A DNA stretch of 41,514 nt from Candidatus Doudnabacteria bacterium (GCA_028286905.1 JAQBQP010000001.1:207114-248627); one strand, 5' to 3'; numbered from the stretch's first letter, positions 30,911 through 41,463 are shown. The notes: a model not told the origin generated them from the sequence alone. A program made the numbers and translations.

Positions 30911-31372
30911 TTAATTCTTTTGAAAATTATTTATTTCTTTTAATTGTTTAATGATTTCTTCAGTGCCAGGGTCGCCTCGGTAAATATATTTTACTAATCC
31001 GATCTTGTCTATAATTACAACTGTTCGAACCGTACTTGCATCGCCATTTTCTTCAGTTTTGGCGCCATACTGTTCAATTACTTTGCGATCTTGGTCGATT
31101 AGCAACGGCATGTTCAGGCCGTACTTTTTGATGAAAGCTTGATGTGATTCGGCTCCCTGGTGGTTAATTGCTAATACCACAGCATTTTGCTGCTCAAAGA
31201 ACTTTGAAGCATCTTTTGCTTCGCAAAGCTGTTTGGTGCAGCCAGCGGTATCATCGCCCGGGTAAAATATTAGCACAACGTTTTGCCGGTTATTATACTC
31301 ATGCAATGTAAAGATATGTCCGGCAGAGTCCGGCAAGGTAAAGTTCGGTGCGACTTGGTTTAAAGTGATCAT
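30911..31372 (-). CDS. bcp: Bcp-type peroxiredoxin (thioredoxin-dependent peroxidase)
   Basis: This 153-residue protein reduces hydrogen peroxide and organic peroxides. The active region is YPGDDTAGCTKQLCEA, with peroxidatic C45 and probable resolving C50, the spacing of Escherichia coli Bcp. The opening segment VAPNFTLPDSAG is typical, and the expected arginine is in VRTVVIIDK. It is the first gene of the minus-strand oxidative-stress pair and is divergent from a metalloprotease-like gene. A -10-like TTATAT lies immediately before its ATG. Confidence 0.93.
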   Translation of the reverse strand: MITLNQVAPNFTLPDSAGHIFTLHEYNNRQNVVLIFYPGDDTAGCTKQLCEAKDASKFFEQQNAVVLAINHQGAESHQAFIKKYGLNMPLLIDQDRKVIEQYGAKTEENGDASTVRTVVIIDKIGLVKYIYRGDPGTEEIIKQLKEINNFQKN

Positions 31373-31412
31373 ATAATCAGTTTAAACCAAACAAATTTAA
31401 GTTACAATTGGA

Positions 31413-31421
31413 TGCTATAAT
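31413..31421 (+). promoter_or_regulatory. Extended -10 promoter of the metalloprotease-like gene
   Basis: TGCTATAAT ends 6 bases before the ATG at 31428, predicting a leaderless mRNA. Confidence 0.6.
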
Positions 31422-31427
31422 AAGTGT

Positions 31428-32066
31428 ATGAATGCACAAGTATTGTTCCTTGAAGGACAAAGATCTTTTACCAAAGAGGAAAAGAGCCGAATTAGAGCTT
31501 TGATTTCTTTTATTTTTAAGGATACAAAGGAAATGTTGGGCATTAAACACACGGTAATTTTTTCGTTTTTTAAAAGTGGTGCGAGAATGGATGGGTATAC
31601 TGTCGCAGGAGATTGGATTAGGATTACTCTGCCCGAAAAGAAAAGTTCCTTTAAAGAACTGCCAGCTTATATTTATCATGAATTGCATCATATTGCTCGA
31701 AGCTATTCCGAAGCTCAGAATATACAGAATAAAATTAATTTATTAGACATGCTCGTGGCCGAAGGTATGGCAACTTATTTTGAAATGCAAAAGGTTAAAG
31801 GCATTCCTTTCCCACACGGACAATATCAAATCAAAGATCTAAGAAAGCACTTTAAGTTGCTCGAAGCTAATTTAGCCGCTACAAATATTGATTACTTTGA
31901 ATGGTTCCTCGGCGCTACAAAAAAGCTTCCTTATCAATTTGGCTATAAAATGGGCAAATATATAATCGATCAGGTTTTTGCGCATAACCCTAAGATAACG
32001 ATAGCTCAGCTAACCAAAATGCCAACTGCTAGAATCTGGAAACTGAGCAAAATCAACTTAGATTAA
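31428..32066 (+). CDS. Predicted zinc metalloprotease (DUF2268-like)
   Basis: This 212-residue soluble protein has a zinc-protease signature HELHH (H84, E85, H88) followed 24 residues later by AEG with E112, the pattern of gluzincin-type proteases and of predicted proteases such as DUF2268. There is no signal peptide, so it likely acts in the cytoplasm; the substrate is unknown. Assignment to DUF2268 is by resemblance of the motif context (YIYHELHHIAR, LVAEGMATYFE). It has an apparently leaderless promoter, shared back to back with the peroxiredoxin operon. Confidence 0.68.
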   Translation: MNAQVLFLEGQRSFTKEEKSRIRALISFIFKDTKEMLGIKHTVIFSFFKSGARMDGYTVAGDWIRITLPEKKSSFKELPAYIYHELHHIARSYSEAQNIQNKINLLDMLVAEGMATYFEMQKVKGIPFPHGQYQIKDLRKHFKLLEANLAATNIDYFEWFLGATKKLPYQFGYKMGKYIIDQVFAHNPKITIAQLTKMPTARIWKLSKINLD

Positions 32067-32081
32067 GCGTTGATTAGCATC

Positions 32082-32110
32082 TTTACACTGCTCTAAAAAT
32101 GAGGTATAGT
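32082..32110 (+). promoter_or_regulatory. Promoter of the RNase Y leader
   Basis: TTTACA is followed after 17 bases by TATAGT, about 225 bases before the RNase Y start. Confidence 0.65.
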
Positions 32111-32116
32111 CTGTTT

Positions 32117-32335
32117 AATGAGTATTTAATCAGATGAGTGGATTTCAACGGTAGATAGTATGTTATTTTATTCAATTCTCACAACTTTTATAAGCAAGTT
32201 CGTTAAAAAGTTTCAAGCAGTTAAACTGCTTCCTGTTCCGGTTTCAACCAAAGAATTGCGATAAATTCAGAATGTTCTGAAGTTTTTTAAACATACCACC
32301 ATTGAACTTTACTCTACTTTAAAGTAAAGGTTTTT
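32117..32335 (+). promoter_or_regulatory. Long 5' leader of RNase Y with tandem terminator-like hairpins
   Basis: The leader contains AAGCAGT-TAA-ACTGCTT (32215-32231), then TTCAGA/TCTGAA with a T-run (32266-32289), then CTTTACT/AGTAAAG (32307-32329) with GTTTTT running into the ATG. No promoter was recognised between the hairpins and the gene, so RNase Y expression probably depends on reading through them. A separate small RNA ending at 32289 is the alternative. Confidence 0.5.
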
Positions 32336-33853
32336 ATGTTAATAATTTATATCGTCGTTGCGTTGTTGGTCGGGTTAGGCATCGGCTACATGGTTCGCAA
32401 GGTCCAGGTTTCCCAGAAAATGGGTAATGCCGAGCATCGTGTAGAAAAAATGCTTGAAGAAGCAAAATCCAAAGAAAAGGAAATTTTGCTTGAAGCAAAA
32501 TCTAAAGCTTTGGAATTAACAGAGGCTGTGAAGAAACAGGAAAACGAATTTAGACAACAAATTCTTCGTTTCGAACAAAGAAGCGAAAAGAAGGAAATTG
32601 ATCTGGATCAAAAATCTAAGAATTTGGAAGACCAAAGGATCGATTTAGAAAAGAAGAACGAAGAAACTCGCAAAATCCAAGAAGAAATGCGAGAGTTCAA
32701 GCTAAAGCAAATTGCGCGTTTGGAAGAAATTGCTGCAATGACCCGAGAAGAAGCAAAGAAACTTTTGCTTGATAACACTGAAAAAACAATCAAAGAAGAA
32801 ATGCTAGCGCTGACCCGCAAGACTGTGGCAATGGCTCGCGAAGATGCTGACCGTACTGCTAAAGAAATCGTAGCGCATGCCATCGAACGTTGTGCCTCTG
32901 AAGTAACAGCTGAAACAACCACAACAATCGTACACATCCCTAGCGAAGAAATGAAAGGCAGAATTATTGGTAAAGAAGGTAGAAATATCCGCTCGTTTGA
33001 ACAAATGATGGGCGTAGAAATTCTTATTGATGATTCCCCAGATACCGTAGTTATCTCTGGATTCAATTCAATCCGCAGACAGATTGCAAAACTTACACTA
33101 GAAAAGCTATTACAAGATGGTCGTATTCATCCCGCTCGCATTGAAGAAGCTTATGAAAAGTCTAAGCAAGAAGTTGGCGAAATGATTAAGCTCGCCGGAG
33201 AAGAAGCAGTTTACGAGTTAGGTATTACTTCCTTCCCTCCAAAACTGATCCAGTTAATTGGCCGTTTGCGCTTCCGTACATCTTATGGACAAAATATTCT
33301 TCGCCACTCAGTTGAAATGGCAAAGCTATCTGCTTTAATGGCAGAAGAGCTTGGCGCTGATGTTATGGCTGCAAAGCAAGGCGCATTGCTGCACGACATT
33401 GGTAAAGCGCTTGATCAAGACATGGAAGGCACTCACGTTGAAATTGGACGTAAGATTGCTGAGAAGTTTAACTTAAACGAAAAGATTATCAATGCGATCA
33501 CTTCCCATCATGGCGATACCGAATATAACTCCATTGAATCTATCATCATCGATGCTGCCGATAACATTTCCGGCGCCCGACCAGGTGCTAGAAAAGATAC
33601 TTACGAAAATTACGTAAAGCGTTTAGAGGACTTGGAAAATATTGCCAACTCTTACGAAGGCGTAGAAAAGACTTATGCAATCCAAGCTGGTCGCGAAATT
33701 AGAGTATTTGTGCACCCAGATAAGATTGATGATTGGGCAGCTCAAAAGCTTGCGCGCGATATCGCCAATCGTTTTGAAAATGAATTGAAATATCCTGGCG
33801 AAATCCGGGTAAATGTTATTAGAGAAAAAAGAGTAATCGAGTACGCTCGTTAG
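32336..33853 (+). CDS. rny: Ribonuclease Y
   Basis: RNase Y is the membrane-bound endonuclease that starts mRNA decay in many bacteria without RNase E. The 505-residue protein has an N-terminal membrane helix (IIYIVVALLVGLGIGYMV), a long charged coiled coil (about 25-160), a KH domain around GRIIGKEGRNIRSFE, and an HD domain with LLHDIGKALDQ (HD near residue 353) and SHHGD. All expected parts are present. It is followed by ymdB after 13 bases, a conserved pairing. Its leader contains terminator-like hairpins. Confidence 0.97.
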   Translation: MLIIYIVVALLVGLGIGYMVRKVQVSQKMGNAEHRVEKMLEEAKSKEKEILLEAKSKALELTEAVKKQENEFRQQILRFEQRSEKKEIDLDQKSKNLEDQRIDLEKKNEETRKIQEEMREFKLKQIARLEEIAAMTREEAKKLLLDNTEKTIKEEMLALTRKTVAMAREDADRTAKEIVAHAIERCASEVTAETTTTIVHIPSEEMKGRIIGKEGRNIRSFEQMMGVEILIDDSPDTVVISGFNSIRRQIAKLTLEKLLQDGRIHPARIEEAYEKSKQEVGEMIKLAGEEAVYELGITSFPPKLIQLIGRLRFRTSYGQNILRHSVEMAKLSALMAEELGADVMAAKQGALLHDIGKALDQDMEGTHVEIGRKIAEKFNLNEKIINAITSHHGDTEYNSIESIIIDAADNISGARPGARKDTYENYVKRLEDLENIANSYEGVEKTYAIQAGREIRVFVHPDKIDDWAAQKLARDIANRFENELKYPGEIRVNVIREKRVIEYAR

Positions 33854-33866
33854 AATTAGAAATTTA

Positions 33867-34667
33867 ATGCACAAAATAGTTTTCTTCGGTGATGCAATTG
33901 GGAAGCCAGGCAGAAAAGCCTTGCTGAAAGTTGTCCCTGAAGTGCGTGAAAAATATAATCCCGATTTTATCATCGCAAACGTTGAAAATCTTGCGCATGG
34001 TAAAGGCGTTACTCCGAGCACGATGGCGGAGCTCGATATCTTGCATATCGATGCCTTTACCGGCGGTAATCATATCTTTGAAAAAAAAGATTTGGCTCAG
34101 GAAGTCTTTGATAAATATTCAAACTTAATTCGCCCAGGTAATTATCAAGGAAATTTTCCTGGGAAGGGCTGGTACCGTACAGAAAAAAACGGACAAGGTT
34201 ACCTAATAATAAACCTAAACGCCAAAGTCTTTTTTGCTGAACATTATTTTGGCGGAATTAGTAGCCCGTTTGAAGAGTTTGATAAAATTATTGCTGATCA
34301 AAAACGCGCTGGCGATGTGGTTTTTGTAGACTTTCACTCTGAGGTTAGTAGCGAGAAAAAAGCCTTTGGCTTTTATGTTGATGGTCGGGCAAGTCTGGTT
34401 TGCGGTACGCATACACACACCCCAACCGCCGATTTGAGAATTTTGCCAAAAGGTACCGGTCACGTTTCTGATGTCGGGATGATTGGCGCAGTAAACTCTG
34501 TTCTAGGAGTTCCGGTAGAAAGCTCGCTAGCAATTTTCTTAGGCGGAAAATTTGTTTACGAAGTTGAAGAATCCAATCCAATCATGGTTAACGCTGTTTA
34601 TGCTGAAATAAACGAACAGGGATTGGCAACTAAGGTCGAAAAATTCTATACTGAAGTAGAAGTTTAA
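33867..34667 (+). CDS. ymdB: YmdB-family metallophosphoesterase
   Basis: YmdB-type proteins (TIGR00282) are binuclear metal phosphodiesterases; in Bacillus YmdB acts with RNase Y in control of biofilm and motility. The 266-residue protein shows FFGDAIGKPGR, IANVENLAHGKG, FTGGNHIFEKK, DFHSEVSSEKKAF and GTHTHTPTADLRILPKGT, matching the metal-binding blocks in order. It follows rny directly, supporting a shared RNA-related role. Confidence 0.93.
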   Translation: MHKIVFFGDAIGKPGRKALLKVVPEVREKYNPDFIIANVENLAHGKGVTPSTMAELDILHIDAFTGGNHIFEKKDLAQEVFDKYSNLIRPGNYQGNFPGKGWYRTEKNGQGYLIINLNAKVFFAEHYFGGISSPFEEFDKIIADQKRAGDVVFVDFHSEVSSEKKAFGFYVDGRASLVCGTHTHTPTADLRILPKGTGHVSDVGMIGAVNSVLGVPVESSLAIFLGGKFVYEVEESNPIMVNAVYAEINEQGLATKVEKFYTEVEV

Positions 34668-34680
34668 TAAAAATAAAAAA

Positions 34681-35226
34681 ATGGCTCAATCACAAAAAAC
34701 ATCGCGATTTTTAGACCCTAGTCAGATCCTGGCCTATGCCGGATTGCAGCCGGGGAATGTTGTTGCAGATTTTGGTTGTGGAAATGGTTTTTATCCGGTC
34801 GCTGCGGCAAAGCTTGTTGGTGATACCGGTACGATTTATGCGGTAGATATAAAGAAAGAGTCTTTGGAAGCAACAGTTTCTGCAGCAAAGCATGAAGGCT
34901 TGGCAAATATTTACTCAATCCGACATGATGTGGAGCTTCCAGGAGTAGATGTTGCGCCAGGTTCTTGCGACGCTGTGATTCTTGCTGGAATCTTGCATAC
35001 TGCTAAGCTTCAAAAAAATGTTTTGAAAGAAACTTATCGAGTATTACGAACCGGTGGTAAAGTAATCGTTATAGAGTGGAAAAAAGAAAAATTGCCTTTC
35101 GGCCCTAATATTGAAAATCGAGTTTCTGAGCAGGACGTTAATGATTTAATGTCTAAATCTAGTTTTCGCTTTATTAAGGAAATGCCCGCAGATGCTTTCC
35201 ATTATGCTTTAGTTTTTCAGAAGTAG
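34681..35226 (+). CDS. Class I SAM-dependent methyltransferase
   Basis: This 181-residue protein has a Rossmann-fold methyltransferase layout: motif I VVADFGCGNGFYPVAAAKLV near residue 27, acidic IYAVDIKKESLE, then CDAVILAGILHT and the post-motif RTGGKVIVIEWKKE. It resembles UbiE/MenG-like small-molecule methyltransferases but lacks features that would name a substrate. It begins 13 bases after ymdB and is probably in the rny transcript. Confidence 0.85.
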   Translation: MAQSQKTSRFLDPSQILAYAGLQPGNVVADFGCGNGFYPVAAAKLVGDTGTIYAVDIKKESLEATVSAAKHEGLANIYSIRHDVELPGVDVAPGSCDAVILAGILHTAKLQKNVLKETYRVLRTGGKVIVIEWKKEKLPFGPNIENRVSEQDVNDLMSKSSFRFIKEMPADAFHYALVFQK

Positions 35227-35258
35227 TAGAAACAGATAAAATAATTAATTTATATATT

Positions 35259-35651
35259 ATGTTCAGGCACCTATTTACATCAGAATACATGTTCGCTCCA
35301 TCTTTTGTGGGTTTACACTCCATTTCAGATAAGTTGTTTTTAGCACTAGCCTTGATACTATTAGCAATTGCAATCTTTTTTGTTGTAACCATCAAAAATA
35401 TTAAGAACCCAATTCAAAAAAACTTATATAGCCGATGGCAAAACCTTGGCTTTACGATTAGTATTTTAGTTTTAATTTGGATCTTTCTAAGGTACGAAGG
35501 AATTGCACAGATTTCCGACCACTGGATCGTCTTGGTAATTTATTTAATAGGCTTAATTTGGGCGGGTTCAATTATTCGCTACGTTCTAAACCAATACAAA
35601 CCAAAAATGGATGCCTATAAGGGCGAACAATTGAAAAAGAAATACATGTAG
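35259..35651 (+). CDS. Small three-helix membrane protein of unknown function
   Basis: The 130-residue protein has three hydrophobic helices (KLFLALALILLAIAIFFVV, FTISILVLIWIFL and WIVLVIYLIGLIWAGSII) and a basic C-terminal tail ending KGEQLKKKYM. No family is recognised. It lies 32 bases after the methyltransferase gene and is closed by a strong terminator, so it probably ends the rny-ymdB transcript. Confidence 0.7.
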   Translation: MFRHLFTSEYMFAPSFVGLHSISDKLFLALALILLAIAIFFVVTIKNIKNPIQKNLYSRWQNLGFTISILVLIWIFLRYEGIAQISDHWIVLVIYLIGLIWAGSIIRYVLNQYKPKMDAYKGEQLKKKYM

Positions 35652-35655
35652 CTTA

Positions 35656-35690
35656 ATCCCGTTCAGTAGAACGGGATTTTTTATTTTTTT
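35656..35690 (+). terminator. Terminator after the small membrane protein gene
   Basis: AATCCCGTTC-AGTA-GAACGGGATT is followed by a long T-rich run. Confidence 0.9.
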
Positions 35691-35691
35691 A

Positions 35692-36120
35692 ATGCCAGTC
35701 TGGCATGCTTCAAGCATGTCCGCTCATCAACCTAATCATAAACAGAAAGTTGGCGCTTACGGCGAAGCTATTGCGCGAAGTATTTATGTAAAGAACGGTT
35801 TTGTGATATTAGCGAACAACTTTGTTAATGAGAAAGGTCGTCCGGTCGGTGAAATCGATTTTATCGCTTTAAGAAATAAAGAACTTCGTTTTGTAGAAGT
35901 TAAAGCCAGAAGCTCTTATGCTTATGGTGACCCAATTGAATCAATCACAAATAAAAAGGTTTTGCGGATCCGAAAAGCAATTGGTTATTTCTTTTTGAAA
36001 TTTCCTGAGTTTCGCCGACTGAATCGGCACTTTGACGCCGTAACTATCAAGCTTAGTCCAGTTGACAAAAGAATTGAAAAGATTAGAATATATTTAGATG
36101 TTATAGTAGATTCTTACTGA
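35692..36120 (+). CDS. YraN/UPF0102 family nuclease-like protein
   Basis: UPF0102 proteins have a Holliday-junction-resolvase or endonuclease-like fold; their function is not settled. The 142-residue protein contains QKVGAYGEAIARSIYVKNGF, the catalytic-type VGEIDFIAL and FVEVKARSSYAYGDP. The frame opens at 35692, but ATG 35716 (MSAHQPNHKQ) is an equally good start and would leave two small palindromes in the untranslated region. The stop codon lies inside the terminator stem. Confidence 0.9.
   Translation: MPVWHASSMSAHQPNHKQKVGAYGEAIARSIYVKNGFVILANNFVNEKGRPVGEIDFIALRNKELRFVEVKARSSYAYGDPIESITNKKVLRIRKAIGYFFLKFPEFRRLNRHFDAVTIKLSPVDKRIEKIRIYLDVIVDSY
35693..35720. repeat. Two adjacent palindromes at the yraN start
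   Basis: GCCAG-T-CTGGC (35694-35704) is followed by CATGCTT-C-AAGCATG. They could be operator sites or a 5' mRNA structure hiding the start codon. Confidence 0.4.
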
Positions 36121-36143
36121 AGTTACACTTCGGTAATTTTTTT
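36114..36143 (+). terminator. Terminator of yraN, overlapping its stop codon
   Basis: TTACTGAAG and CTTCGGTAA pair around TTACA (one G-U pair), followed by seven T. The TGA stop is in the left arm. Confidence 0.85.
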
Positions 36144-36277
36144 AACTTCCATTGCTAGCTGTCGAAGGCAGCAACGTAAGGTTCGACCTTATAACAACAA
36201 AACAATTTAATAATTACAAGCTCAGTGTTCTTAGAACGGAAGGCCAAACCTTTGACTAAGTTGGGTGAGCAAGAAAG

Positions 36278-37414
36278 ATGAATATGAACGAAGCATTTGA
36301 ACAAGCGTTAGACCAAATAGAAGATGAAAAAGGAATTCCACGCGAAGAAATTATTGGAATGATCGAAGCATCTTTGGCTGCTGCTTTCAGAAAAGATTAT
36401 GGCGAAAAAGATCAGAACATTGTTGTAGAATTTAACGCTGAAGATTTAGCGACTAAAGTTTACGACTTAAAGACTGTTGTTGCTGAAATTACTGATCCAC
36501 AAAAAGAAATTGCATTAGAAGATGCAAAAGAGATAGATTCTAAATATAAAGTTGGCGATGAGATTAAAAATGAAATAACTCCAAAAGACGGCACTACCTT
36601 TGGCCGTATTGCTGCGCAAACTGCAAAGCAAGTTATTATTCAGAAATTACGTGAAGCAGAACGTAATGTAATGTTTTCAGATTACAAATCCAAAGAACGA
36701 ACATTGGTTAACGGCACCGTGCAAAGAGTAGAAGGTGACACGATTCTTGTCGATCTAGGCAAGGCCACAGGCGTTTTGTTTCCATCTGAACAAATTCGCG
36801 GCGAAAAATACGAACCGAATCAGCGTTTAAAGGTTTTGATATTGCATGTAGAACCAGCTGCAAAAGGCCCTAAGATTACTTTATCCCGCAGCCATCCAGA
36901 CATGGTCCGTAAGCTATTTGAATTAGAAGTTCCAGAAATTTTCAGCGGTACAGTCGAAATTAAATCTATTGCTCGCGAAGCAGGCAGTAGAACAAAAATT
37001 GCTGTTTACTCTGCTCAAGAAGGGATTGATCCAATCGGGGCTTGCGTCGGCCAACGCGGTACTCGTGTCCAAACAGTTATGGCAGAAATTGGCGGAGAAA
37101 AAATTGATATTATTGAATGGAGCGATAATGCAGTTAAATTTATTGCAAATTCATTGTCTCCAGCAAAAATCTTGAATGTTCAATTAGACATGGAAGAAAA
37201 ATCTGCTAAAGTTGGAGTTTTGGAAGATCAGTTGTCGTTGGCAATTGGAAAAGCCGGACAAAATGTTCGACTAGCCGCAAGATTAACCGGTTGGAAAATC
37301 GATATAAATGGTGAGAAAATTACTTCAGACGAAGAACCGGCTCCAGAAGCAGATTCTGAAGTAACAACCCCGACAGAAACTAATGCAGAAGCCTCTGCAG
37401 AACAAGGAGAATAA
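36278..37414 (+). CDS. nusA: Transcription factor NusA
   Basis: NusA binds RNA polymerase and controls pausing, termination and rRNA antitermination. The 378-residue protein has the N-terminal polymerase-binding domain (1-125), an S1 domain ([17 protein letters not shown]), and two KH domains ([26 protein letters not shown] and [23 protein letters not shown]). The tail after residue 350 is acidic and disordered. The leader of about 130 bases contains AAGGT-TCG-ACCTT and other weak stems. rimP and infB, frequent neighbours, are not adjacent. Confidence 0.96.
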   Translation: MNMNEAFEQALDQIEDEKGIPREEIIGMIEASLAAAFRKDYGEKDQNIVVEFNAEDLATKVYDLKTVVAEITDPQKEIALEDAKEIDSKYKVGDEIKNEITPKDGTTFGRIAAQTAKQVIIQKLREAERNVMFSDYKSKERTLVNGTVQRVEGDTILVDLGKATGVLFPSEQIRGEKYEPNQRLKVLILHVEPAAKGPKITLSRSHPDMVRKLFELEVPEIFSGTVEIKSIAREAGSRTKIAVYSAQEGIDPIGACVGQRGTRVQTVMAEIGGEKIDIIEWSDNAVKFIANSLSPAKILNVQLDMEEKSAKVGVLEDQLSLAIGKAGQNVRLAARLTGWKIDINGEKITSDEEPAPEADSEVTTPTETNAEASAEQGE

Positions 37415-37416
37415 CA

Positions 37417-38010
37417 ATGCCTTTGATCCCAATGGTCATAGACAAAGCTCCAAACGGAGAAAGAGCCTATGACATATATTCAAGATTGCTAAAAGACCGT
37501 ATAATATTCTTAGGTGAACCGATTGATGACCATGTCGCAAATACGGTTATTGCACAGTTGCTGTTTCTTGAAGCAGAAAACGCCAGAGAAGATATTAGAA
37601 TATATATTAACTCCCCAGGTGGTTCAGTTACTGCGGCACTGGCGCTATACGACACGATTCAATATTTGAGGTGTGAAGTAGCGACGATTTGCATCGGCCA
37701 AGCCGCTTCTGCCGCTGCAGTGTTGTTAGCATCAGGCACAAAAGGGAAGCGATATATTTTGCCAAACTCTCGAGTCTTGATTCACCAAGTAATGGGCGGC
37801 GCCGAGGGTCAGCAGACCGATGTTGCGATTCAAGCAAAGGAAATGTTGCGAATCAAAAACCAGGTTAATTCGATTCTAAGCAAACATACGGGACAGACTA
37901 TGAAAAAGATTGAGCTGGATTCAGACCGAGACTACTTTATGAGCGCAGAAGAAGCTAAGAAATACGGATTAGTAGACAAAATAATTACTAAGCAAGTTTT
38001 AACAAAATAA
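37417..38010 (+). CDS. clpP: ATP-dependent Clp protease proteolytic subunit ClpP
   Basis: ClpP forms the 14-subunit proteolytic chamber used by ClpX or ClpA/C. At 197 residues it is standard length. The catalytic triad is S98 (GQAASAA), H123 (RVLIHQ) and D172 ([11 protein letters not shown]). The oxyanion segment [10 protein letters not shown] is present. The two residues after the catalytic Ser are Ala-Ala rather than the common Met-Gly. It starts 2 bases after nusA, an unusual partnership; clpX and tig are not next to it. Confidence 0.96.
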   Translation: MPLIPMVIDKAPNGERAYDIYSRLLKDRIIFLGEPIDDHVANTVIAQLLFLEAENAREDIRIYINSPGGSVTAALALYDTIQYLRCEVATICIGQAASAAAVLLASGTKGKRYILPNSRVLIHQVMGGAEGQQTDVAIQAKEMLRIKNQVNSILSKHTGQTMKKIELDSDRDYFMSAEEAKKYGLVDKIITKQVLTK

Positions 38011-38029
38011 ATTTTTAACAAAAAAATCC

Positions 38030-39265
38030 GTGCCAACAAAAAAAACAACGGCAAATGACTCTGATTCAGATGAATTAGAAGCAAAGCCAAAATCAAAGAA
38101 AAAAGTAGTTCGCAAAGTAAAAAAAAGCGAAGGTCCCGATCTTTCTTCGTTGCCAAATAACGCCGGTCCGGTTCAAATGGATTCAGTGGCAAAAGTTGTT
38201 TCCGCAGACTCATTGCATAACAGCACTTCAATGCCAGCCGTTGTTTCTGAGCAGATGGTTGTTCCAGAATATAAATTAGGGGATTTTAGTTCTAAGACAG
38301 AAGATAAAGCTGGATCCAAGATGGAACCCAAGGCTGAAACTAAACCAGAGATAAAGCCTGAGCCTAAAAAAGAAGCTTTTGCTGTAGCTTCATCAAAAAC
38401 TGCAGAGCCTGCAAAATTTGATCCGATCATGCCAGCCAAAAAGAGTGAATCGAAAAACGATGCTACTTTTTTGATTCCAGAAAAATTTGGTTTTGATTTA
38501 AAATCGGGCAATCGCAGAACTGATGGAGAAGTGCATGGGAAATCTAACCGCAAACTCGCTTATTTTTTGATTGTCCTGATTATTTTGTTAATTGCTGGAC
38601 TGCTGTTCTTAAACAAGTATTCATCAAAGCTTTTAAAAACAGATAATGTTAGCACGGACGTTGTAACTACAGATAATTCGGGAGAGCAGCCTGCTAATAG
38701 TGGCACTCCAGCTCCTGGAGCATTTACCGTAGGCTTTGCGAATGTTCCAAGCGACCTCCAGCCAACCCTAACAGATTTATTACAGAAAAAATTTGGTTCA
38801 GATATTAGCTATAGTACTTATTCTGGTCCAGCGTTGCCAGCAATAAAAGCTGATACTTTATTTGTTAAATCCTCAGTTGGAACCAATAATACTGCTGTAA
38901 TGAATGCTTTGGCAGACTTAGGGATAAAAGCGGAGATTCAACAAATGGACAACCTGTCGAATGGTGCAGTGTTGGCCTTAACTCCGACAATTGTTGGACC
39001 TGACCTTAGCTCAATGACTGCGGCTGTTTACAATGCTAGTGGCGTAAGTGGTTTGGCAAAAAAGTACTGTGCGACGTTAACGGCTTACAAAGTTACAAGT
39101 TGTAATGCCTTGAACGCGACCAGTAATCAAACTGGCACGACTGTAAATTATAAAAATCCAAAAGCGCTGTTCATTTTAAAGCGCACTGCTGATTACCAAA
39201 AAGTTACATTCGCACCCGCAGACAGCAAGCAGGTCGAAGATATCAGAGTAACAATCGGCAAGTAA
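38030..39265 (+). CDS. Single-pass membrane protein with LytR_C-like domain
   Basis: This 411-residue protein begins with GTG. Residues 1-175 are charged, Lys/Glu/Pro-rich and probably disordered in the cytoplasm. One membrane helix follows (LAYFLIVLIILLIAGLLFL), and the outer part holds an approximately 85-residue domain resembling LytR_C, with VYNASGVSGLAKKYCATL and later KRTADYQKVTF. LytR_C domains are found at the ends of LytR-CpsA-Psr proteins and in cell-envelope proteins; here the LCP catalytic domain is absent. It likely acts in the cell wall or surface, by inference. Confidence 0.72.
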   Translation: MPTKKTTANDSDSDELEAKPKSKKKVVRKVKKSEGPDLSSLPNNAGPVQMDSVAKVVSADSLHNSTSMPAVVSEQMVVPEYKLGDFSSKTEDKAGSKMEPKAETKPEIKPEPKKEAFAVASSKTAEPAKFDPIMPAKKSESKNDATFLIPEKFGFDLKSGNRRTDGEVHGKSNRKLAYFLIVLIILLIAGLLFLNKYSSKLLKTDNVSTDVVTTDNSGEQPANSGTPAPGAFTVGFANVPSDLQPTLTDLLQKKFGSDISYSTYSGPALPAIKADTLFVKSSVGTNNTAVMNALADLGIKAEIQQMDNLSNGAVLALTPTIVGPDLSSMTAAVYNASGVSGLAKKYCATLTAYKVTSCNALNATSNQTGTTVNYKNPKALFILKRTADYQKVTFAPADSKQVEDIRVTIGK

Positions 39266-39314
39266 GGTTGACCCTCGGAAGCAGCCCTGGGACACACCCC
39301 TAAAGTACAACCCT

Positions 39315-39347
39315 AAATCCCGCACCAAGTTGGTACGGGATTTTTTG
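39315..39347 (+). terminator. Terminator after the LytR_C-domain gene
   Basis: AAATCCCG and CGGGATTT close a stem extended by ACCAA/TTGGT, followed by a T-run. Confidence 0.85.
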
Positions 39348-39386
39348 TTTGTGCTAGCATGCTTTCTAGGAACTCAATTCAACGCA

Positions 39387-39425
39387 AAACGCCGGCAGAA
39401 AATGATCTGCTGGCGTTTGATTTTA
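39387..39425. terminator. Second terminator insulating the rRNA operon
   Basis: AAACGCCGGCAGA pairs with TCTGCTGGCGTTT (one G-T mismatch position), with T-rich flanks on both strands. Confidence 0.75.
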
Positions 39426-39476
39426 CCTCGGGAAAAGCTATGGATAACTCCCTTTAAAATGACCTTGCCCCGACTG

Positions 39477-39505
39477 TTGACACATATCTAATAATCCTTT
39501 AAAAT
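39477..39505 (+). promoter_or_regulatory. rRNA promoter
   Basis: TTGACA is followed after exactly 17 bases by TAAAAT, the clearest full-length sigma70-type promoter near the rRNA gene. Confidence 0.8.
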
Positions 39506-39697
39506 ACGAGTACTATTCGATTTAAACATTCAATAGGAGCAAACGCACCAAACACTTGCCAACTTGTGAAGGGTTGTAAAGACACCAAACGATCTTTGCG
39601 TGTTTTTTATTCGCTCCAGGGCCTTACGTCTTACCGATTAGTTCGGACCCAATTTGAACTTCAAAATTGAACAGAGTACTTTATCAAATGAATAGTG

Positions 39698-39713
39698 ATA
39701 GAAATGTTACGTC
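39698..39713 (+). repeat. Left arm of the 16S rRNA processing stem
   Basis: ATAGAAATGTTACGTC is the exact complement of the last 16 bases of the window (41499-41514). Together they enclose the 16S gene, as expected of an RNase III substrate stem. Confidence 0.8.
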
Positions 39714-39936
39714 TACATTCTCGCAAGAGAGTGTATGTCTGCCTTTCCCAAGGCAGACGAATATCCAATGAGATTTAATTTGCTTAAATGCAAAAATAGT
39801 TTGTATGTTTTCTAACTACGGTGTAAAAAACATACGCCAGAAAATGTTATTTGAGTTCCTGCGAATGACCAACTCGGTCGACTGCATACTTGATAATACT
39901 TCTACCTTATCATTCGCTTTGAGTGTGTGATAAGTT

Positions 39937-41398
<1,462 letters not shown>

Positions 41399-41463
41399 TA
41401 AGGAGATAGTCCTATGAAGTTTGTGGATTTATTCACGCTTCGGACAATGGTCGACTTCTACTC

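Larger units (their letters stand above)
39266..39936. other. Intergenic region: two terminators, rRNA promoter and 16S leader
   Basis: No protein gene is seen in this stretch. It holds two terminators, the repeated element CCTTTAAAAT (39451-39460 and 39497-39506), the promoter at 39477-39505, and a leader of about 430 bases with hairpins GTCTGCCTT-TCCC-AAGGCAGAC and CTTATCA/TGATAAG, and the left arm of the 16S processing stem. Confidence 0.75.

Noticed and set aside
32608-33066. Long minus-strand frame opposite RNase Y
   Set aside because: It is the mirror of a coiled-coil coding region, with Ser-rich shadow composition and no family resemblance.
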